Origin: Desulfuromonadales bacterium
GTDB taxonomy: Bacteria > Desulfobacterota > Desulfuromonadia > Desulfuromonadales > BM103
NCBI GenBank assembly: GCA_030145205.1
Contig: JAQYVZ010000010.1
Location: 1-64,000, forward strand
Reading direction: 5' to 3'
DNA length: 64,000 nucleotides
The notes beneath the pieces are model-generated. The model had not been told where the DNA came from, made no database searches, and worked only from the letters and a program-made list of their open reading frames with translations. Shown here piece after piece: positions 43,586 to 54,498 of the stretch (within the stretch, counting starts at the first letter, position 1; every line of letters begins with the position of its first letter). Both the position numbers and the translations under genes were made by a program.

Positions 43586-43601
43586 TGCACAAATCATTCC
43601 A
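43586..43601 (-). promoter_or_regulatory. Possible sigma-54 promoter of the cheY-cheR unit
   Basis: Minus strand TGGAAT-GATTT-GTGCA has GG and GC ten bases apart but three mismatches to the consensus. A second candidate, GGGAGA-ATTCT-TTGCG, lies at 43562-43577. Either would sit under palindrome B. Confidence 0.35.
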
Positions 43602-43797
43602 TTTAAATTATTCACTCCTGTGACTCCAAGCGAATCCATACACCCCGGCTTCTCCACGTTAAATAGTATTTTTTAAACACTTAGCTCCCACAGCCTACCT
43701 CGGATAATGCGATCCGACAAGAATCCTCCTTCTGATTTAATTGCGATAGATGCTCGCCTGAACAGCCTCTGTCGTTCATGCTCATGCCTTGGCGACA

Positions 43798-43815
43798 TGT
43801 CACACTTTTGTGCCA
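43798..43815. promoter_or_regulatory. Chemosensory palindrome, site B
   Basis: TGTCACA-CTTT-TGTGCCA, 283 bases upstream of the cheY start and 92 bases upstream of the divergent small ORF. Confidence 0.6.
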
Positions 43816-43906
43816 AAACGCTCGCGGGACTATCCGAGCCGGCGGATTCATGCTATAAATTAACCTTGCATCAATTTAATGAAATACTTTTAAAGCGGAG
43901 GGAACA

Positions 43907-44080
43907 ATGTCTGGATATCACAACACGCCTGAGGTGTCTCCATCAAGGCACCTTTTGAATCTTCTCAACCCACTTGCCCACAGACAGAGACACACCAAAC
44001 ATACAGAAGAATTCCGGATTGGTCTGTCTGACCTCAGCAGGTTGCAGACTCATACGATATCCCCCCTCTGTCTGCCTTGA
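43907..44080 (+). CDS. Possible 57-residue leader peptide upstream of comEC
   Basis: ATG 43907 with a strong ribosome site (GCGGAGG, 5 bases). Its stop overlaps the TTG proposed as comEC start (TTGA, 44077-44080). A TATAAAT box near 43854 could be its promoter. The peptide has no recognisable domain and no hydrophobic stretch. It may serve as a translational leader for comEC; it may also be chance. Confidence 0.35.
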   Translation: MSGYHNTPEVSPSRHLLNLLNPLAHRQRHTKHTEEFRIGLSDLSRLQTHTISPLCLP

Positions 44081-46443
44081 ACCTCTGCTGGTTGACCGCT
44101 GTCTATATCGGCGGCATCATTCTAGCGAACATAGTGACGCAGCCGTCTGCAGGCCTCATCTTCGGCGTAGCACTACTGCTGCTTGCAGCCTGGCTTCTTT
44201 TACGCACCACCCGTTGGGGAGGATGTGCGATCCTGCTCGCAACGGCCCTGCTTGGCTGGACATTGTCGGGGATAGCGCTCCAGCCTCCACCGGACCCGCA
44301 GCACATCGTACATTTTACGGGCGATCATTATCAGGTCCTGGAAGGCCGGCTACATGACCTGGTGACCTACCCGGACGGCCGAAGCCGGTTTGATCTTGGT
44401 GTCAGTCGGGTGTTTCGCACACAATCTACGACCCCGGCGACCGGGCGTGTCAGAGTCTCGGTCGGACAGGGCGTGATCCCTGCCGGGGAAGGCCAAAAAG
44501 TGCGGCTCCGTGTCCGTTTGCGCACACCCCGCAATTTCGGTTGTCCCGGGGAGTTCGACTACACGGGCCACCTCGCCTCCCAGGGTATCTATGCCACCAC
44601 GTTCATCCAGGATGCGTCACAGATCATCCCAATCATCGAGGAAGATCGCGGCGGGCCTGGTGTCCTGGCGTCCCTACGCGACACAATCGCTCGACAGATT
44701 GAACAGAACGTGTGCACTGAAGAGGCGGGCCTTGTCCAGGCTCTATTAATCGGCCAACGACAAGGGGTTTCTCCGCACCAGCGCACATTACTCAGCGAGG
44801 GTGGCGTCTCGCACCTGTTTGCCATTTCCGGTTTGCATTTCGGCCTGCTCGGCCTGTTGCTCTACGCGATTTCACGGAAGCTCTATTGCCAAAGCACACA
44901 TCTGATGCTCTGGTGCCCGCCACGTCGTATCGTTCCGCTCCTACTGATTGCACCGATGGGCCTGTACCTGTTGCTGACCGGCAACGCACTGCCGACCCGG
45001 CGGGCTTTCTGCATGGCGTCCCTGGCGGCCCTGCTGTACAGCAGCAACCGTCGAACGCCCCCGACACAACTCCTCACCGCCACCGCCCTGCTGATTCTGC
45101 TTTGCCAACCCCAGGCGCTCTTCCGGCCGGCGTTCCAGCTCTCCTTCGCCGGACTGTTCGGCATCCTGTTCTGGATGCCCGTTTGGCAGAAGCGGCTGTC
45201 CGATGCACCGGCCTGGCTGCGCTGGCCGACGGCAATCCTTCTGACAACCCTGGCAGCCACCCTGGCAACCGCGCCTCTGGTTCTCTGGCATTTTCATCTG
45301 TTCGCTCCGGCCGGGCTGCCGGCCAACCTGGTGGCGACTCCGCTGATCGCCTGGGGAGCCTTGCCGGTCGGCCTGACTGGTATCCTGCTGCTGCCGATCG
45401 CCCCTCAATGCGCAGATATTTTTTTCAGTGGTTCAGGCGCTTTGGTCGCTCTTGCTCTTTACCTAGTCGAACAACTGACCAAGCTGCCCGGACTGGCCGC
45501 CTGGCATTATTTTCCAGGCTGGCTCGACATGCTGGCCCTGGCGGTTCTACTGGCCGGGATGCTGGTGCGTAGCACGTTCAGGCACCGCCATATTTTACGT
45601 GCCGCGGCTCTCCTCTGCGGGATGTGCCTTCTGCTGTTCAGGCCCGGCGGCTATCCCGCCCTGCAGGTTGTCGCCCTGAGCGTCGGCCAGGGAGATGCAA
45701 CCCTGCTGTCGTTCCGCGGGACCGATCATTACCTGATTGACGGCGGCGGCCTGCCCGGCAGCAACTTTGACCCGGGGGAACGCCTGGTCGCGCCCGCCCT
45801 GGGGCGCCTCCATGTCAGACGCTTGAGAGGCGTCATCCTCACCCATGACCACCCTGATCATCGCGCGGGGCTGCGGTTCATCCTGCAGACCCTGCCTGTT
45901 GACCGGTTCTATTCCGCCATCCCTTTGCAGGAGCTTGACGCTGAATTGCGGACGGTGCTGCTTAACCGTAAGGTCCCCTGCACTCTGCTGCCGGAAGGCT
46001 GGACCCAGTTCGCCTCGCCGACAGAAACGGACTTGCGGGTGTTCACCCCCTCGCAAACCCCTCGTGACAAAAACGAGCGATCGCTGATCGTCTACGCCGG
46101 TTTAAAGCGAGAGGGTGTCCTGTTGACCGGGGACATGGGCCCGGCAGGCCTTCGGCAGCTGCTGGCAACAGAACTCCCAGGTCCGGTCACCCTGCTCAAA
46201 CTCCCCCATCATGGCAGCCGAAAACCCTCGCCGGTCAACTACCTGTCGACCATCATGCCCCAATGCACCTTTGTGTCGGTCGGCCGACACAACCCCTACC
46301 ATCTGCCCGCTTCCGCCACCCTGAGCCAGCTTACCAAGGCGGGTATCCCTTTGCACCGAACCGATCTGCAGGGGACCCTGTTCTTTTGGACCGCCGGCGA
46401 AGGCTGGTACGGCCCCAACAACCCAGGCCGGCTTTTCGATTGA
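44077..46443 (+). CDS. comEC: ComEC/Rec2-family DNA uptake protein
   Basis: 788 residues. N-terminal membrane helices and OB-like part (about 1-170), the competence domain (QALLIGQRQGVSPHQRTLLSEGGVSHLFAISGLHFGLLGLLLYAI), more helices, and a C-terminal metallo-beta-lactamase domain (VVALSVGQGDATLLSF, LIDGGG, VILTHDHPDHRAGL, LKLPHHGSRKPS). It forms the inner-membrane channel for single-stranded DNA. The frame is blocked by a stop at 44029, so the start must lie after it; TTG 44077 is the only near candidate that leaves the first helix complete. Pili genes in the same window make uptake competence plausible. Confidence 0.9.
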   Translation: MNLCWLTAVYIGGIILANIVTQPSAGLIFGVALLLLAAWLLLRTTRWGGCAILLATALLGWTLSGIALQPPPDPQHIVHFTGDHYQVLEGRLHDLVTYPDGRSRFDLGVSRVFRTQSTTPATGRVRVSVGQGVIPAGEGQKVRLRVRLRTPRNFGCPGEFDYTGHLASQGIYATTFIQDASQIIPIIEEDRGGPGVLASLRDTIARQIEQNVCTEEAGLVQALLIGQRQGVSPHQRTLLSEGGVSHLFAISGLHFGLLGLLLYAISRKLYCQSTHLMLWCPPRRIVPLLLIAPMGLYLLLTGNALPTRRAFCMASLAALLYSSNRRTPPTQLLTATALLILLCQPQALFRPAFQLSFAGLFGILFWMPVWQKRLSDAPAWLRWPTAILLTTLAATLATAPLVLWHFHLFAPAGLPANLVATPLIAWGALPVGLTGILLLPIAPQCADIFFSGSGALVALALYLVEQLTKLPGLAAWHYFPGWLDMLALAVLLAGMLVRSTFRHRHILRAAALLCGMCLLLFRPGGYPALQVVALSVGQGDATLLSFRGTDHYLIDGGGLPGSNFDPGERLVAPALGRLHVRRLRGVILTHDHPDHRAGLRFILQTLPVDRFYSAIPLQELDAELRTVLLNRKVPCTLLPEGWTQFASPTETDLRVFTPSQTPRDKNERSLIVYAGLKREGVLLTGDMGPAGLRQLLATELPGPVTLLKLPHHGSRKPSPVNYLSTIMPQCTFVSVGRHNPYHLPASATLSQLTKAGIPLHRTDLQGTLFFWTAGEGWYGPNNPGRLFD

Positions 46444-46494
46444 CGGAAGCCAGCGGGTTTGTTAGCTTTAGTTGTTATTTTGGGGAGAGGTCAT

Positions 46495-47862
46495 ATGGGG
46501 AAGCCAACCATCCTTGTGGTGGACGATGAGAGTTTTTTCCGGCGGGTGTTCAGTGACATCCTCACCGAGGAAGACTGTTACCAGGTAGAAACGGTGGAGT
46601 CCGGTGTCGCGGCGCTACAGCGCCTCGAAGACCGGAACTTCGATCTGGTGCTGTCCGACATCAATATGCCGGAAGTCACCGGTCTGGACCTCTTGCATTT
46701 CACCCGCAAGCTCGATCCTCCTCCCGAAGTCATCCTGGCAACCAGCCATGCCAGCGTGGAAATGGCGGTACAGGCTCTCAAAAACGGTGCCCGCGACTAT
46801 CTGCTTAAGCCCTGTGCTCCCGACCACCTGAAACACGTTATCAAGACCTGTCTGGAACAGCGTCGCCTGTTGGGCGAGAATAACCTGCTCAGGGACCAGC
46901 TCCGCCTCTATCAGAAGGGGCAGGCTCTGGCGACTCAACTCGATGTCTCGCTTCTCATGGATGACGCGCTGACTGTGCTGCGCCAGGAAGTCGGGAATTC
47001 CCGAGGTTGCGCATTTTTCACGGTAAAGGACCAGCTCAGCCTGGCCGGGTGCTGTCCCGACCTGACAGAAGAGGAAGCCAAGGTGCTGTTCGACCATCTT
47101 GAACCTTCTGACTGGAAAACGGCCCGGCAAACGCTGCTCTCAGACACAGCCCTGCAGAACCTGGAGGGCGGCCCGGAAGATCTGCGCTCCCTTTGGGTAC
47201 TGCCACTGACAGCTGGAAAAGAGTTTCGTGCCGTCATCCTGTTGTGCAACCCTTCAGGGGAAGACCTGCCGACCCCTCTGCCAAGTGAAAAACTTGAATT
47301 CCTGGCTGACCAGATCCGCCTCGGCTTCCAGAACGCCTGCTGCTACGAAGGCGCACGCGGCCTGATTTACTCCGATGATCTGACCGGCCTGCACAACTAT
47401 CGTTATCTGCAGCTTGCTCTGGAGCAGGAGGTTCGCAGGGCTGAGCGCTATAACCTGGAATTTTCGGTCGTCTTCATCGACCTTGACCTGTTCAAGGACG
47501 TCAATGATAAACATGGCCACCTGGTTGGCAGCGACCTGCTCAAAAAAGTTGCGTCTCAGCTGAAAACCTGCATCCGCGACGCCGACCTCCTGTTCCGCTA
47601 CGGCGGTGACGAGTTCACTGCGCTGCTGAACGAAACCGGCAACGACGGTGCCGCCACCGTTGCGGAGCGCTTCCGTCAAGCTGTAGAATCCATCACCTAC
47701 CTCACTTCTACTGGCGCGACCTGCAGCATTACCGCCACCGTGGGCTATGCCACCTATCCTCTGCATGCCAAATCCTATACAGAGCTGATTGATCTTGCGG
47801 ACAAGGCGATGTACCAGGGCAAGCAGGAACGCAATGTCACCCGCAGTGCAGGCCATCTGTAA
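46495..47862 (+). CDS. Receiver-GGDEF response regulator (diguanylate cyclase)
   Basis: 455 residues from ATG 46495 (GGGGAGAGG upstream). Receiver about 5-120 (ILVVDDESFFRRVF; phospho-acceptor in LVLSDINMPEVTG; Lys in LKPCAP), a GAF-like middle (about 150-290), then GGDEF: YRYLQLALEQEVRRAERYNL, RYGGDEFTALL with intact GGDEF, and RDAD five residues before it, which is the allosteric I-site. An active, product-inhibited cyclase is expected. No kinase gene lies beside it. It could feed the c-di-GMP pool that the EAL protein at 19700-21766 removes. Confidence 0.9.
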   Translation: MGKPTILVVDDESFFRRVFSDILTEEDCYQVETVESGVAALQRLEDRNFDLVLSDINMPEVTGLDLLHFTRKLDPPPEVILATSHASVEMAVQALKNGARDYLLKPCAPDHLKHVIKTCLEQRRLLGENNLLRDQLRLYQKGQALATQLDVSLLMDDALTVLRQEVGNSRGCAFFTVKDQLSLAGCCPDLTEEEAKVLFDHLEPSDWKTARQTLLSDTALQNLEGGPEDLRSLWVLPLTAGKEFRAVILLCNPSGEDLPTPLPSEKLEFLADQIRLGFQNACCYEGARGLIYSDDLTGLHNYRYLQLALEQEVRRAERYNLEFSVVFIDLDLFKDVNDKHGHLVGSDLLKKVASQLKTCIRDADLLFRYGGDEFTALLNETGNDGAATVAERFRQAVESITYLTSTGATCSITATVGYATYPLHAKSYTELIDLADKAMYQGKQERNVTRSAGHL

Positions 47863-48011
47863 AACGATCGCCCCCCGACCTCAGTACCACATTGAGACCA
47901 AAGATCGTTTATCGGCTTGACGGAACTGCTGAGAACGAGTACAAACCTAACGCACTTCCAATATTTTTGCGCTTTTGAGCGGCGTACGGGCCGTTCAGGG
48001 AGACGATAACC

Positions 48012-49271
48012 GTGAGTATTTCCGGAATAAAAGGCATGAATGACATTCTGCCCGGCGCCGTTGAAGCCTGGCAGCATCTGGAGCATGAAGCCCGGCGGAT
48101 TTTCGGCCATTTCGGCTACCGGGAGATTCGGGTTCCCGTCGCCGAGAAAACGGAACTCTTCTGCCGTTCAATCGGCGAAACGACCGACATCGTCGAAAAG
48201 GAGATGTACACCTTCAGCGACAAGGGCGGGACCTCGATGACCTTGCGGCCGGAAGGCACGGCACCGGTCATGCGTGCGTTCATTCAGCACAAGCTGTACG
48301 CCCAGGATACGGTCAACAAGCTGTTCTATATCGGGCCGATGTTCCGCCACGAGCGCCCGCAAAAAGGCCGCTATCGCCAGTTTCACCAGATCGGCGCAGA
48401 AGTCATCGGGGTCGACGATCCGAAGATCGACGCCCAGCTTCTGGCCATGCTGAGCCATTACTTCGAGTCACTCCAGGTCCCTGACGTTGCCTTGCAGATC
48501 AACTCACTCGGCTGCGCCGAATGCCGCCCGGTTTACCGCCAGGTCTTGACCGACTACCTCGAACAACGCCTGGATCAGATGTGTTCTGACTGCCAGCGCC
48601 GCTACACGACCAACCCCCTGCGCGCGCTCGACTGCAAGGTCCCTGGCTGTCAGGAGGCCACCAGCGCAGCGCCGGCCATGCTGGACAGTCTCTGCACCTC
48701 CTGCGACGAGCACTTCGGACAACTCAGAGACTACCTCGACTTGCTCGCTGTCGACTTTACGGTGAACCCACGCATGGTGCGTGGTCTTGATTACTATACA
48801 AAGACGACGTTCGAGATGGTCACCGGCAGCCTCGGTTCGCAGAATGCGGTTGCCGCAGGCGGCCGCTACGATCGTCTGATTTCCGATCTGGGAGGGCCAG
48901 ATCTGCCCGGCATCGGCTTTGCGATGGGCCTGGAGCGATTGGCGCTGCTGCTGGAAGGGCAGGACATCGCGGCGCCACGCCCCGATCTGTTCATTGCGAC
49001 CCTCGGTAAGGATACGGAATCCGCCGGCTTCAAACTGCTGACCGACCTGCAGCGCCGTGGCATTCAGGCCGAAATGGAATACAGCGGCAAGAGTCTCAAG
49101 GCGCAGTTGCGCCGGGCGGACAAACTCCAGGCACGCTATGTTGTGATTCTGGGAGAAGATGAGCTGCAAAAAGATATGGTGCAGTTGCGCGATATGGATC
49201 AGAGCAGCCAGACGGAAGTTCCATTGAGCGGCTTCGCAGAGAATTTCAGCATGTCGCACACTGAGGGTTGA
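48012..49271 (+). CDS. hisS: Histidyl-tRNA synthetase
   Basis: 419 residues, class II. Charges tRNA-His. SISGIKGMNDILP at the N-terminus, motif 2 (GPMFRHERPQKGRYRQFHQIGAEVIG), the His-specific LDYYTKTTFE, motif 3 (GIGFAMGLERLALLL) and a C-terminal anticodon-binding domain. A zinc-ribbon-like insert (CSDC...CKVPGC...CTSC) lies at about 190-235. GTG start. Confidence 0.96.
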   Translation: MSISGIKGMNDILPGAVEAWQHLEHEARRIFGHFGYREIRVPVAEKTELFCRSIGETTDIVEKEMYTFSDKGGTSMTLRPEGTAPVMRAFIQHKLYAQDTVNKLFYIGPMFRHERPQKGRYRQFHQIGAEVIGVDDPKIDAQLLAMLSHYFESLQVPDVALQINSLGCAECRPVYRQVLTDYLEQRLDQMCSDCQRRYTTNPLRALDCKVPGCQEATSAAPAMLDSLCTSCDEHFGQLRDYLDLLAVDFTVNPRMVRGLDYYTKTTFEMVTGSLGSQNAVAAGGRYDRLISDLGGPDLPGIGFAMGLERLALLLEGQDIAAPRPDLFIATLGKDTESAGFKLLTDLQRRGIQAEMEYSGKSLKAQLRRADKLQARYVVILGEDELQKDMVQLRDMDQSSQTEVPLSGFAENFSMSHTEG

Positions 49272-49419
49272 CGGCCAAAGTCTCCATCTCTATAATTGCG
49301 TATTTGTCCATAAATGGTGGGACATGACGTTACGGGTCATGCCCTCCCTGAGATTTTAACACTGGCTGAGCAACACGCCTCACGCCACTGCATATAAACT
49401 ATGAGAACAGGAGTTCCCC

Positions 49420-51216
49420 GTGAGTGACATTCTTGGCGACTGGAAACGCTCCCACTACTGTGGAGATCTTCGTGCCGAACTGATTGGACAGGAGGTCTGT
49501 CTGATGGGTTGGGTTCACCGGCGCCGCGATCATGGCGGCCTGATTTTCATCGACCTGCGTGACCGAACCGGTATCGCCCAGCTTGCGCTGGACCCTGATC
49601 GGGATCTGGAATCGCACACAAAGGCGGAAAGCGTTCGAAACGAATTCGTCGTGGCGGCGATCGGCAAGGTTTCTCCCCGCCCGGACGGCACGGTCAACCC
49701 GAAGATGAAAACCGGCGAGGTGGAGATCGAAATCAGCGAGCTGCGCATTCTGAGTGTCGCCAAGACCCCGCCCTTCATGCTCGACGAGTTCACTGATGTC
49801 GCCGAGAACCTGCGACTCAAGTACCGCTACCTCGATCTGCGCCGTGAGGGAATTCAAAGAAATCTGATGATGCGGCATAAAGTCGCCCAGACGGTCCGCA
49901 ATTATCTGACCGACAACAACTTCCTGGAGATCGAAACCCCGGTCCTTACCAAGAGCACTCCCGAGGGGGCACGCGACTACCTGGTCCCGAGTCGGGTCAA
50001 TCTCGGCGAGTTCTACGCCCTGCCCCAGTCGCCGCAGCTCTTCAAGCAGCTGCTGATGGTGTCCGGTTTTGATCGCTACTTCCAGATTGTCCGCTGCTTC
50101 CGCGACGAGGACCTGCGCGCCGACCGGCAGCCGGAGTTTACCCAGATCGACTGCGAGCTCTCCTTTGTCGACCGTGACGATATCATGACCATCATGGAGG
50201 GGATGATCGCACGGATCTTCAAGGAGGCTCTTGATGTCAGCCTTGACTTGCCGATGCCGCGCATGGAGTTTGCCGAAGTTATGGATCGCTACGGCGTCGA
50301 CAATCCCGACCTGCGGTTTGAAATGGAACTGAAAAACCTGACGGATCTCGTCAAGGGGAGTGGCTTCAAGGTGTTTGCTGACGTAGCCTCCAAGGGAGGG
50401 CTGGTCAAGGCCCTGAACGCCAAAGGCTGCGCCACCTTCTCCCGCAAGGAGCTTGACGGTCTGACCGATTTCGTCGGCATCTACGGCGCCAAAGGTCTCG
50501 CCTGGGTCAAGATCCAGGAGGATGGCAACTGGCAGTCACCGATCGCCAAGTTTTTCACGGCTGAAGAGTTAGAGGCGATCACCAAAGCGATGGACGCGGT
50601 TCCCGGTGATCTGCTGCTGTTCGTTGCCGACACTGTAACCGTTGCCAACGAAGCGCTGGGCCGCCTACGCGGTCACATCGGCCAGAAACTGGGCCTTGCT
50701 GACCCAAAAGAGTACCGCTTCGTCTGGGTCACGGACTTCCCACTGCTGGAATGGGACGGTGAAGAGCGCCGCCATGTTGCGGTCCATCACCCGTTCACCG
50801 CGCCTCTCGATGAAGATCTTCCCCTGCTCGAAACCGATCCCGGCAAAGCGCGCGCCAAAGCGTATGACCTCGTTCTGAACGGTTCCGAGATCGGCGGCGG
50901 CAGCATCCGTATTCACGACCAGGCTGTGCAGAGCAAAATGTTCGGGCTGCTCGGCATTGAAGAGGAAGAAGCCCAGCAGAAGTTCGGATTCCTGCTGGAC
51001 GCTCTTGAATTTGGCGCACCGCCGCATGGCGGCATCGCCTTCGGCCTTGACCGGGTCATGATGGTCCTGACCGGCGCCGAATCGATTCGCGACGTCATCG
51101 CCTTCCCGAAAACCCAGAAGGCGACCTGTCTGATGTCGGAAGCACCGGGGGCTGTCGCAGAGAAACAGCTGCGTGAGCTCGGCATCCGCCTGGCGGCACG
51201 CAACAAACAGGCTTAG
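49420..51216 (+). CDS. aspS: Aspartyl-tRNA synthetase
   Basis: 598 residues, class II, bacterial type with OB domain ([26 protein letters not shown]), motif 1, motif 2 ([24 protein letters not shown]), the GAD insert domain (about 295-420) and motif 3 ([15 protein letters not shown]). GTG start with AGGAG. Follows hisS in the same direction, an order common in this group. Confidence 0.96.
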   Translation: MSDILGDWKRSHYCGDLRAELIGQEVCLMGWVHRRRDHGGLIFIDLRDRTGIAQLALDPDRDLESHTKAESVRNEFVVAAIGKVSPRPDGTVNPKMKTGEVEIEISELRILSVAKTPPFMLDEFTDVAENLRLKYRYLDLRREGIQRNLMMRHKVAQTVRNYLTDNNFLEIETPVLTKSTPEGARDYLVPSRVNLGEFYALPQSPQLFKQLLMVSGFDRYFQIVRCFRDEDLRADRQPEFTQIDCELSFVDRDDIMTIMEGMIARIFKEALDVSLDLPMPRMEFAEVMDRYGVDNPDLRFEMELKNLTDLVKGSGFKVFADVASKGGLVKALNAKGCATFSRKELDGLTDFVGIYGAKGLAWVKIQEDGNWQSPIAKFFTAEELEAITKAMDAVPGDLLLFVADTVTVANEALGRLRGHIGQKLGLADPKEYRFVWVTDFPLLEWDGEERRHVAVHHPFTAPLDEDLPLLETDPGKARAKAYDLVLNGSEIGGGSIRIHDQAVQSKMFGLLGIEEEEAQQKFGFLLDALEFGAPPHGGIAFGLDRVMMVLTGAESIRDVIAFPKTQKATCLMSEAPGAVAEKQLRELGIRLAARNKQA

Positions 51217-51253
51217 CACTTAATGAACCGGCGGTTGCGCCGGAAAGAATAGT

Positions 51254-51967
51254 ATGCATTTACGCTGGATTTTTCTGATCATCTTACTCCTGGCACTGGG
51301 GGCATGTGCCAAACCACCGCAGTTCGAGCTGGAGACAGCTGAACATGTGCTGGGACAGGCGCACCTGCTGAACGCTGAGCACTATGCTCCAACGGAGTAC
51401 CAGGCGGCCAAAGACGCTCTGGCGGATGGGCAGACCCTGATGGCCAGCAAAAAGTTCAAGTCGGCACAAGAGACTTTGGATCTTGCTCTTGAACATGCCA
51501 GACGTGCATTTGTTGTCACCCAGGAGGCGCACACCAAAGAAGCGGAAGAACTTGCCCAGCGCAAGGCGGCCGCAGAAGAAGCACGTCAAGCGGCCGAGCA
51601 GGCGCGCATCAAGGCTATAGAAGAGGCCCGGCAGGCCGCCAACGAGGCTGCAGCCATTGAATCCTCAAATCAGGTCACCCGCAAACAACAGGAAAAAGCG
51701 ACTGGGACGACCTCAGTCAAGAAAGTCCCCAAGTACAAAGTCGGCGAAGGTGAAAACCTCTGGACGATCTCCGCCCAACCGTCTGTCTACGACGACGGTC
51801 TTCTCTGGCCCCTGCTGTACCAGGCCAACCGGGACCAGATCAAGGATCCTCGCCAGATTTTCCCTGGTCAGGCTTTAAGCATCCGCCGGGACCTCACCCC
51901 CGAAGAAATCGAAGACGCCCGCGCGAGGGCCAAGGAGTCGGACATCTTCCCCGTCTCTGAGCACTGA
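51254..51967 (+). CDS. LysM-domain lipoprotein
   Basis: 237 residues. Lipobox LALGAC (Cys about 17), then a DUF4398-like helical part (about 25-140, Ala/Glu/Lys-rich coiled coil) and a C-terminal LysM domain (YKVGEGENLWTISAQ ... ILWPLLYQANRDQI, IFPGQALSI) that binds peptidoglycan. Periplasmic, probably anchored in the outer membrane. Starts 37 bases after aspS. Confidence 0.82.
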   Translation: MHLRWIFLIILLLALGACAKPPQFELETAEHVLGQAHLLNAEHYAPTEYQAAKDALADGQTLMASKKFKSAQETLDLALEHARRAFVVTQEAHTKEAEELAQRKAAAEEARQAAEQARIKAIEEARQAANEAAAIESSNQVTRKQQEKATGTTSVKKVPKYKVGEGENLWTISAQPSVYDDGLLWPLLYQANRDQIKDPRQIFPGQALSIRRDLTPEEIEDARARAKESDIFPVSEH

Positions 51968-52054
51968 GCTGGGCACCTCTCTCCCCCGGCAAAGACCCGT
52001 TTTCTCCCTCTTTCGGGGCAATTTGCAACGGCCCGCCAGACCCCCCTTTTTTGC

Positions 52055-52088
52055 TTGACAGCCCCCAAGCCATTTGTATACTGTATAC
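52055..52088 (+). promoter_or_regulatory. icd promoter with a TCA-type palindromic operator
   Basis: -35 TTGACA (52055-52060), 16 bases, -10 TATACT (52077-52082). The 13-base palindrome GTATACTGTATAC (52076-52088) covers the -10. A leader of about 160 bases precedes icd; it also contains AGACAA-N7-TTGTCT. Confidence 0.82.
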
Positions 52089-52249
52089 ACCTTTTCACCG
52101 GACCACCTTGCGCACGACCGAGCTGTACACTGCTGGACTCCCGCGCAACCACAATACTGAGGCTAAGGTGTTGTAAATATAGACAACATTATCTTGTCTG
52201 TGTCTAAGTCTCAGGCGACATTGCTATTCACAAACCAAGGAGAGTAAAA

Positions 52250-54475
52250 ATGGCAAAGATTATCTGGTCAGAGATTGATGAGGCCCCGGCGTTAGCGACT
52301 TACGCTTTCCTGCCGATCGTTCAGGCATTCTGCAAAGGCACCGGCGTTGACGTCGAGACCAAAGACATTTCCCTGTCTGGCCGTATCCTTGCAAACTTCC
52401 CCGAGAACCTGACTGAAGATCAGAAGGTTGCTGATTACCTGTCAGAGCTGGGCGAGCTGGTTCAGAAGCCGGAAGCAAACGTTATCAAGCTGCCTAACAT
52501 CAGTGCCTCGGTTCCTCAGCTGCAGGAAGCTATCGCTGAACTGCAGGAAAAGGGCTACGACGTTCCTACCTATCCTGAAGAAGCAACCACCGACGCTGAA
52601 AAAGAGCTGCAAGCTCGCTACGCCAAGTGCCTCGGTTCTGCTGTTAACCCGGTTCTGCGTGAAGGTAACTCCGATCGCCGCGCAGCTGCTTCGGTTAAGA
52701 AATTCGCTCAGAAGAACCCGCACCGCATGATGCAGGATTGGCCCGCTCCGGGCACATCCCAGTGCCGCGTTGCTCACATGGACGGTGGCGACTTCTACGA
52801 GACCGAAAAATCGGTCACCATGGACAAAGCTGACACCGTCAAGATTCAGTTTGTTGACGCGGCTGGTAACGTGACTGTGAAAAAAGAAGGCCTGGCTCTG
52901 CTTGAAGGCGAAATCCTCGACAGCTCGGTCATGAAGGTTGCTGAACTGCAAGCGTTCTACGCCAAGACCGCTCAAGAGGCCAAAGAGAAGGGCGTTCTGC
53001 TCTCCCTGCACCTCAAAGCGACCATGATGAAAATCTCCGATCCGATCATGTTCGGCCATGCCGTCAAGGTTTACTTCAAGGCTGCTCTTGACAAGCATGC
53101 TGATACCCTGGCTTCGATCGGCGCCAACCCGAACCTCGGTATGGGTGACATTCTCAACAAGCTGAACAAGCTTCCTGCTGACAAGAAAGCTGAAATCGAA
53201 GCAGATATCAACGCTTGTTACGAAGGTCAAGCTGCTCTGGCCATGGTTGACTCCCGCAAGAACATCACCAACCTGCACGTTCCTAACGACGTCATCGTTG
53301 ATGCTTCGATGCCTAATGTTGTTCGCGACGGTGGCCGGATGTGGAACCTGCAAGACAAGCTGCAGGACACCATCGCCATGGTTCCTGATCGCTGCTACGC
53401 AACCATGTACCGCGAGATCATCGAAGACGCCAACAAAAATGGCCAATTCAATCCGGCTACCATGGGTAGCGTTGCCAACGTTGGTCTGATGGCTCAAAAA
53501 GCTGAAGAGTACGGTTCCCACGACAAGACCTTCGAAGCTCCTTCCGCTGGTAAATTCCAGGTTGTGAACTCCGCTGGCGAAGTGATCCTTGAGCAGCCGG
53601 TCTCCACGGGCGACATTTACCGTTCCAGCCAGGCCAAAGACATTCCGATCAAGGACTGGGTCAAGCTGGCTGTTAACCGCGCTAAAGCTTCCGGTGAGCC
53701 TTGCCTCTTCTGGCTCGACGAGAACCGTGGTCACGATACCGAGATCATCAAGAAAGTTAACAAGTACCTGCCTGAGTTTGATACCGCTGGTCTCGATATC
53801 CGCATCATGGATCCAGTTTCTGCAATGAAATTCTCCCTCGTGCGTGTTCGCAAGGGTGAGAACACCATCGCTGCTACTGGTAACGTCCTCAGAGATTACC
53901 TGACCGACCTGTTCCCGATCCTCGAGCTGGGCACCTCTGCCCGGATGCTCTCCATCGTGCCTCTGCTGGCTGGTGGTGGTCTGTTCGAGACCGGTGCTGG
54001 CGGTTCTGCTCCGAAGCACGTTGAGCAGTTCCTCAAAGAAGGTCACATCCGTTGGGACTCCCTCGGCGAGTTCTGCGCTCTGGTTCCTTCTTTGGAGCAG
54101 GCAGCAAGTGCCGACAACAACCCGAAGGCTGCCATCCTGGCTGAAACTCTGGATGCAGCTATCGGTCAGTACCTTGAGAACCAGAAACTGCCCTCCCGTA
54201 AGGTCAAGGAGATCGACAACCGCGGTGGTAGCTTCTATCTGGGTCTCTACTGGGCACAGGCTCTGGCCGCTCAGGACAAAGATGCTGACATGAAGGCACG
54301 TTTTACCAAAGTTGCCGAAGAGATTGGCAAGAACGCTGATAAGATCGATGCTGAAATGATCGATTGCCAGGGTTCCCCGGTTGACGTCGGTGGTTACTTC
54401 AAGTTCGATCCGGCCAAAGCTGCTGCAGCGATGCGCCCGAGCGCAACTCTGAACGCGATTATCGACGCGATGTAA
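52250..54475 (+). CDS. icd: Monomeric NADP-dependent isocitrate dehydrogenase
   Basis: 741 residues, the length of the monomeric (IDH-II type) enzyme, which is unrelated in size to the dimeric 45-kDa type. Oxidative decarboxylation of isocitrate to 2-oxoglutarate with NADP. Hallmarks: [24 protein letters not shown] at the start, [45 protein letters not shown] (here [10 protein letters not shown]), and [16 protein letters not shown]. Codon use is strongly biased to GCT/GTT, unlike most neighbours, as expected for a highly expressed gene. AAGGAG lies upstream of the ATG. Confidence 0.96.
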   Translation: MAKIIWSEIDEAPALATYAFLPIVQAFCKGTGVDVETKDISLSGRILANFPENLTEDQKVADYLSELGELVQKPEANVIKLPNISASVPQLQEAIAELQEKGYDVPTYPEEATTDAEKELQARYAKCLGSAVNPVLREGNSDRRAAASVKKFAQKNPHRMMQDWPAPGTSQCRVAHMDGGDFYETEKSVTMDKADTVKIQFVDAAGNVTVKKEGLALLEGEILDSSVMKVAELQAFYAKTAQEAKEKGVLLSLHLKATMMKISDPIMFGHAVKVYFKAALDKHADTLASIGANPNLGMGDILNKLNKLPADKKAEIEADINACYEGQAALAMVDSRKNITNLHVPNDVIVDASMPNVVRDGGRMWNLQDKLQDTIAMVPDRCYATMYREIIEDANKNGQFNPATMGSVANVGLMAQKAEEYGSHDKTFEAPSAGKFQVVNSAGEVILEQPVSTGDIYRSSQAKDIPIKDWVKLAVNRAKASGEPCLFWLDENRGHDTEIIKKVNKYLPEFDTAGLDIRIMDPVSAMKFSLVRVRKGENTIAATGNVLRDYLTDLFPILELGTSARMLSIVPLLAGGGLFETGAGGSAPKHVEQFLKEGHIRWDSLGEFCALVPSLEQAASADNNPKAAILAETLDAAIGQYLENQKLPSRKVKEIDNRGGSFYLGLYWAQALAAQDKDADMKARFTKVAEEIGKNADKIDAEMIDCQGSPVDVGGYFKFDPAKAAAAMRPSATLNAIIDAM

Positions 54476-54498
54476 ATCAGCATTATTGATTGATGAAT

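Noticed and set aside
43707-43958. 83-codon frame upstream of comEC
   Set aside because: No ribosome site, overlaps palindrome B and the better-supported small ORF at 43907, and has no recognisable features.
52442-54046. Long open frame (534 codons) on the minus strand
   Set aside because: Antisense to icd, with no recognisable domain; a product of the skewed codon use of icd.
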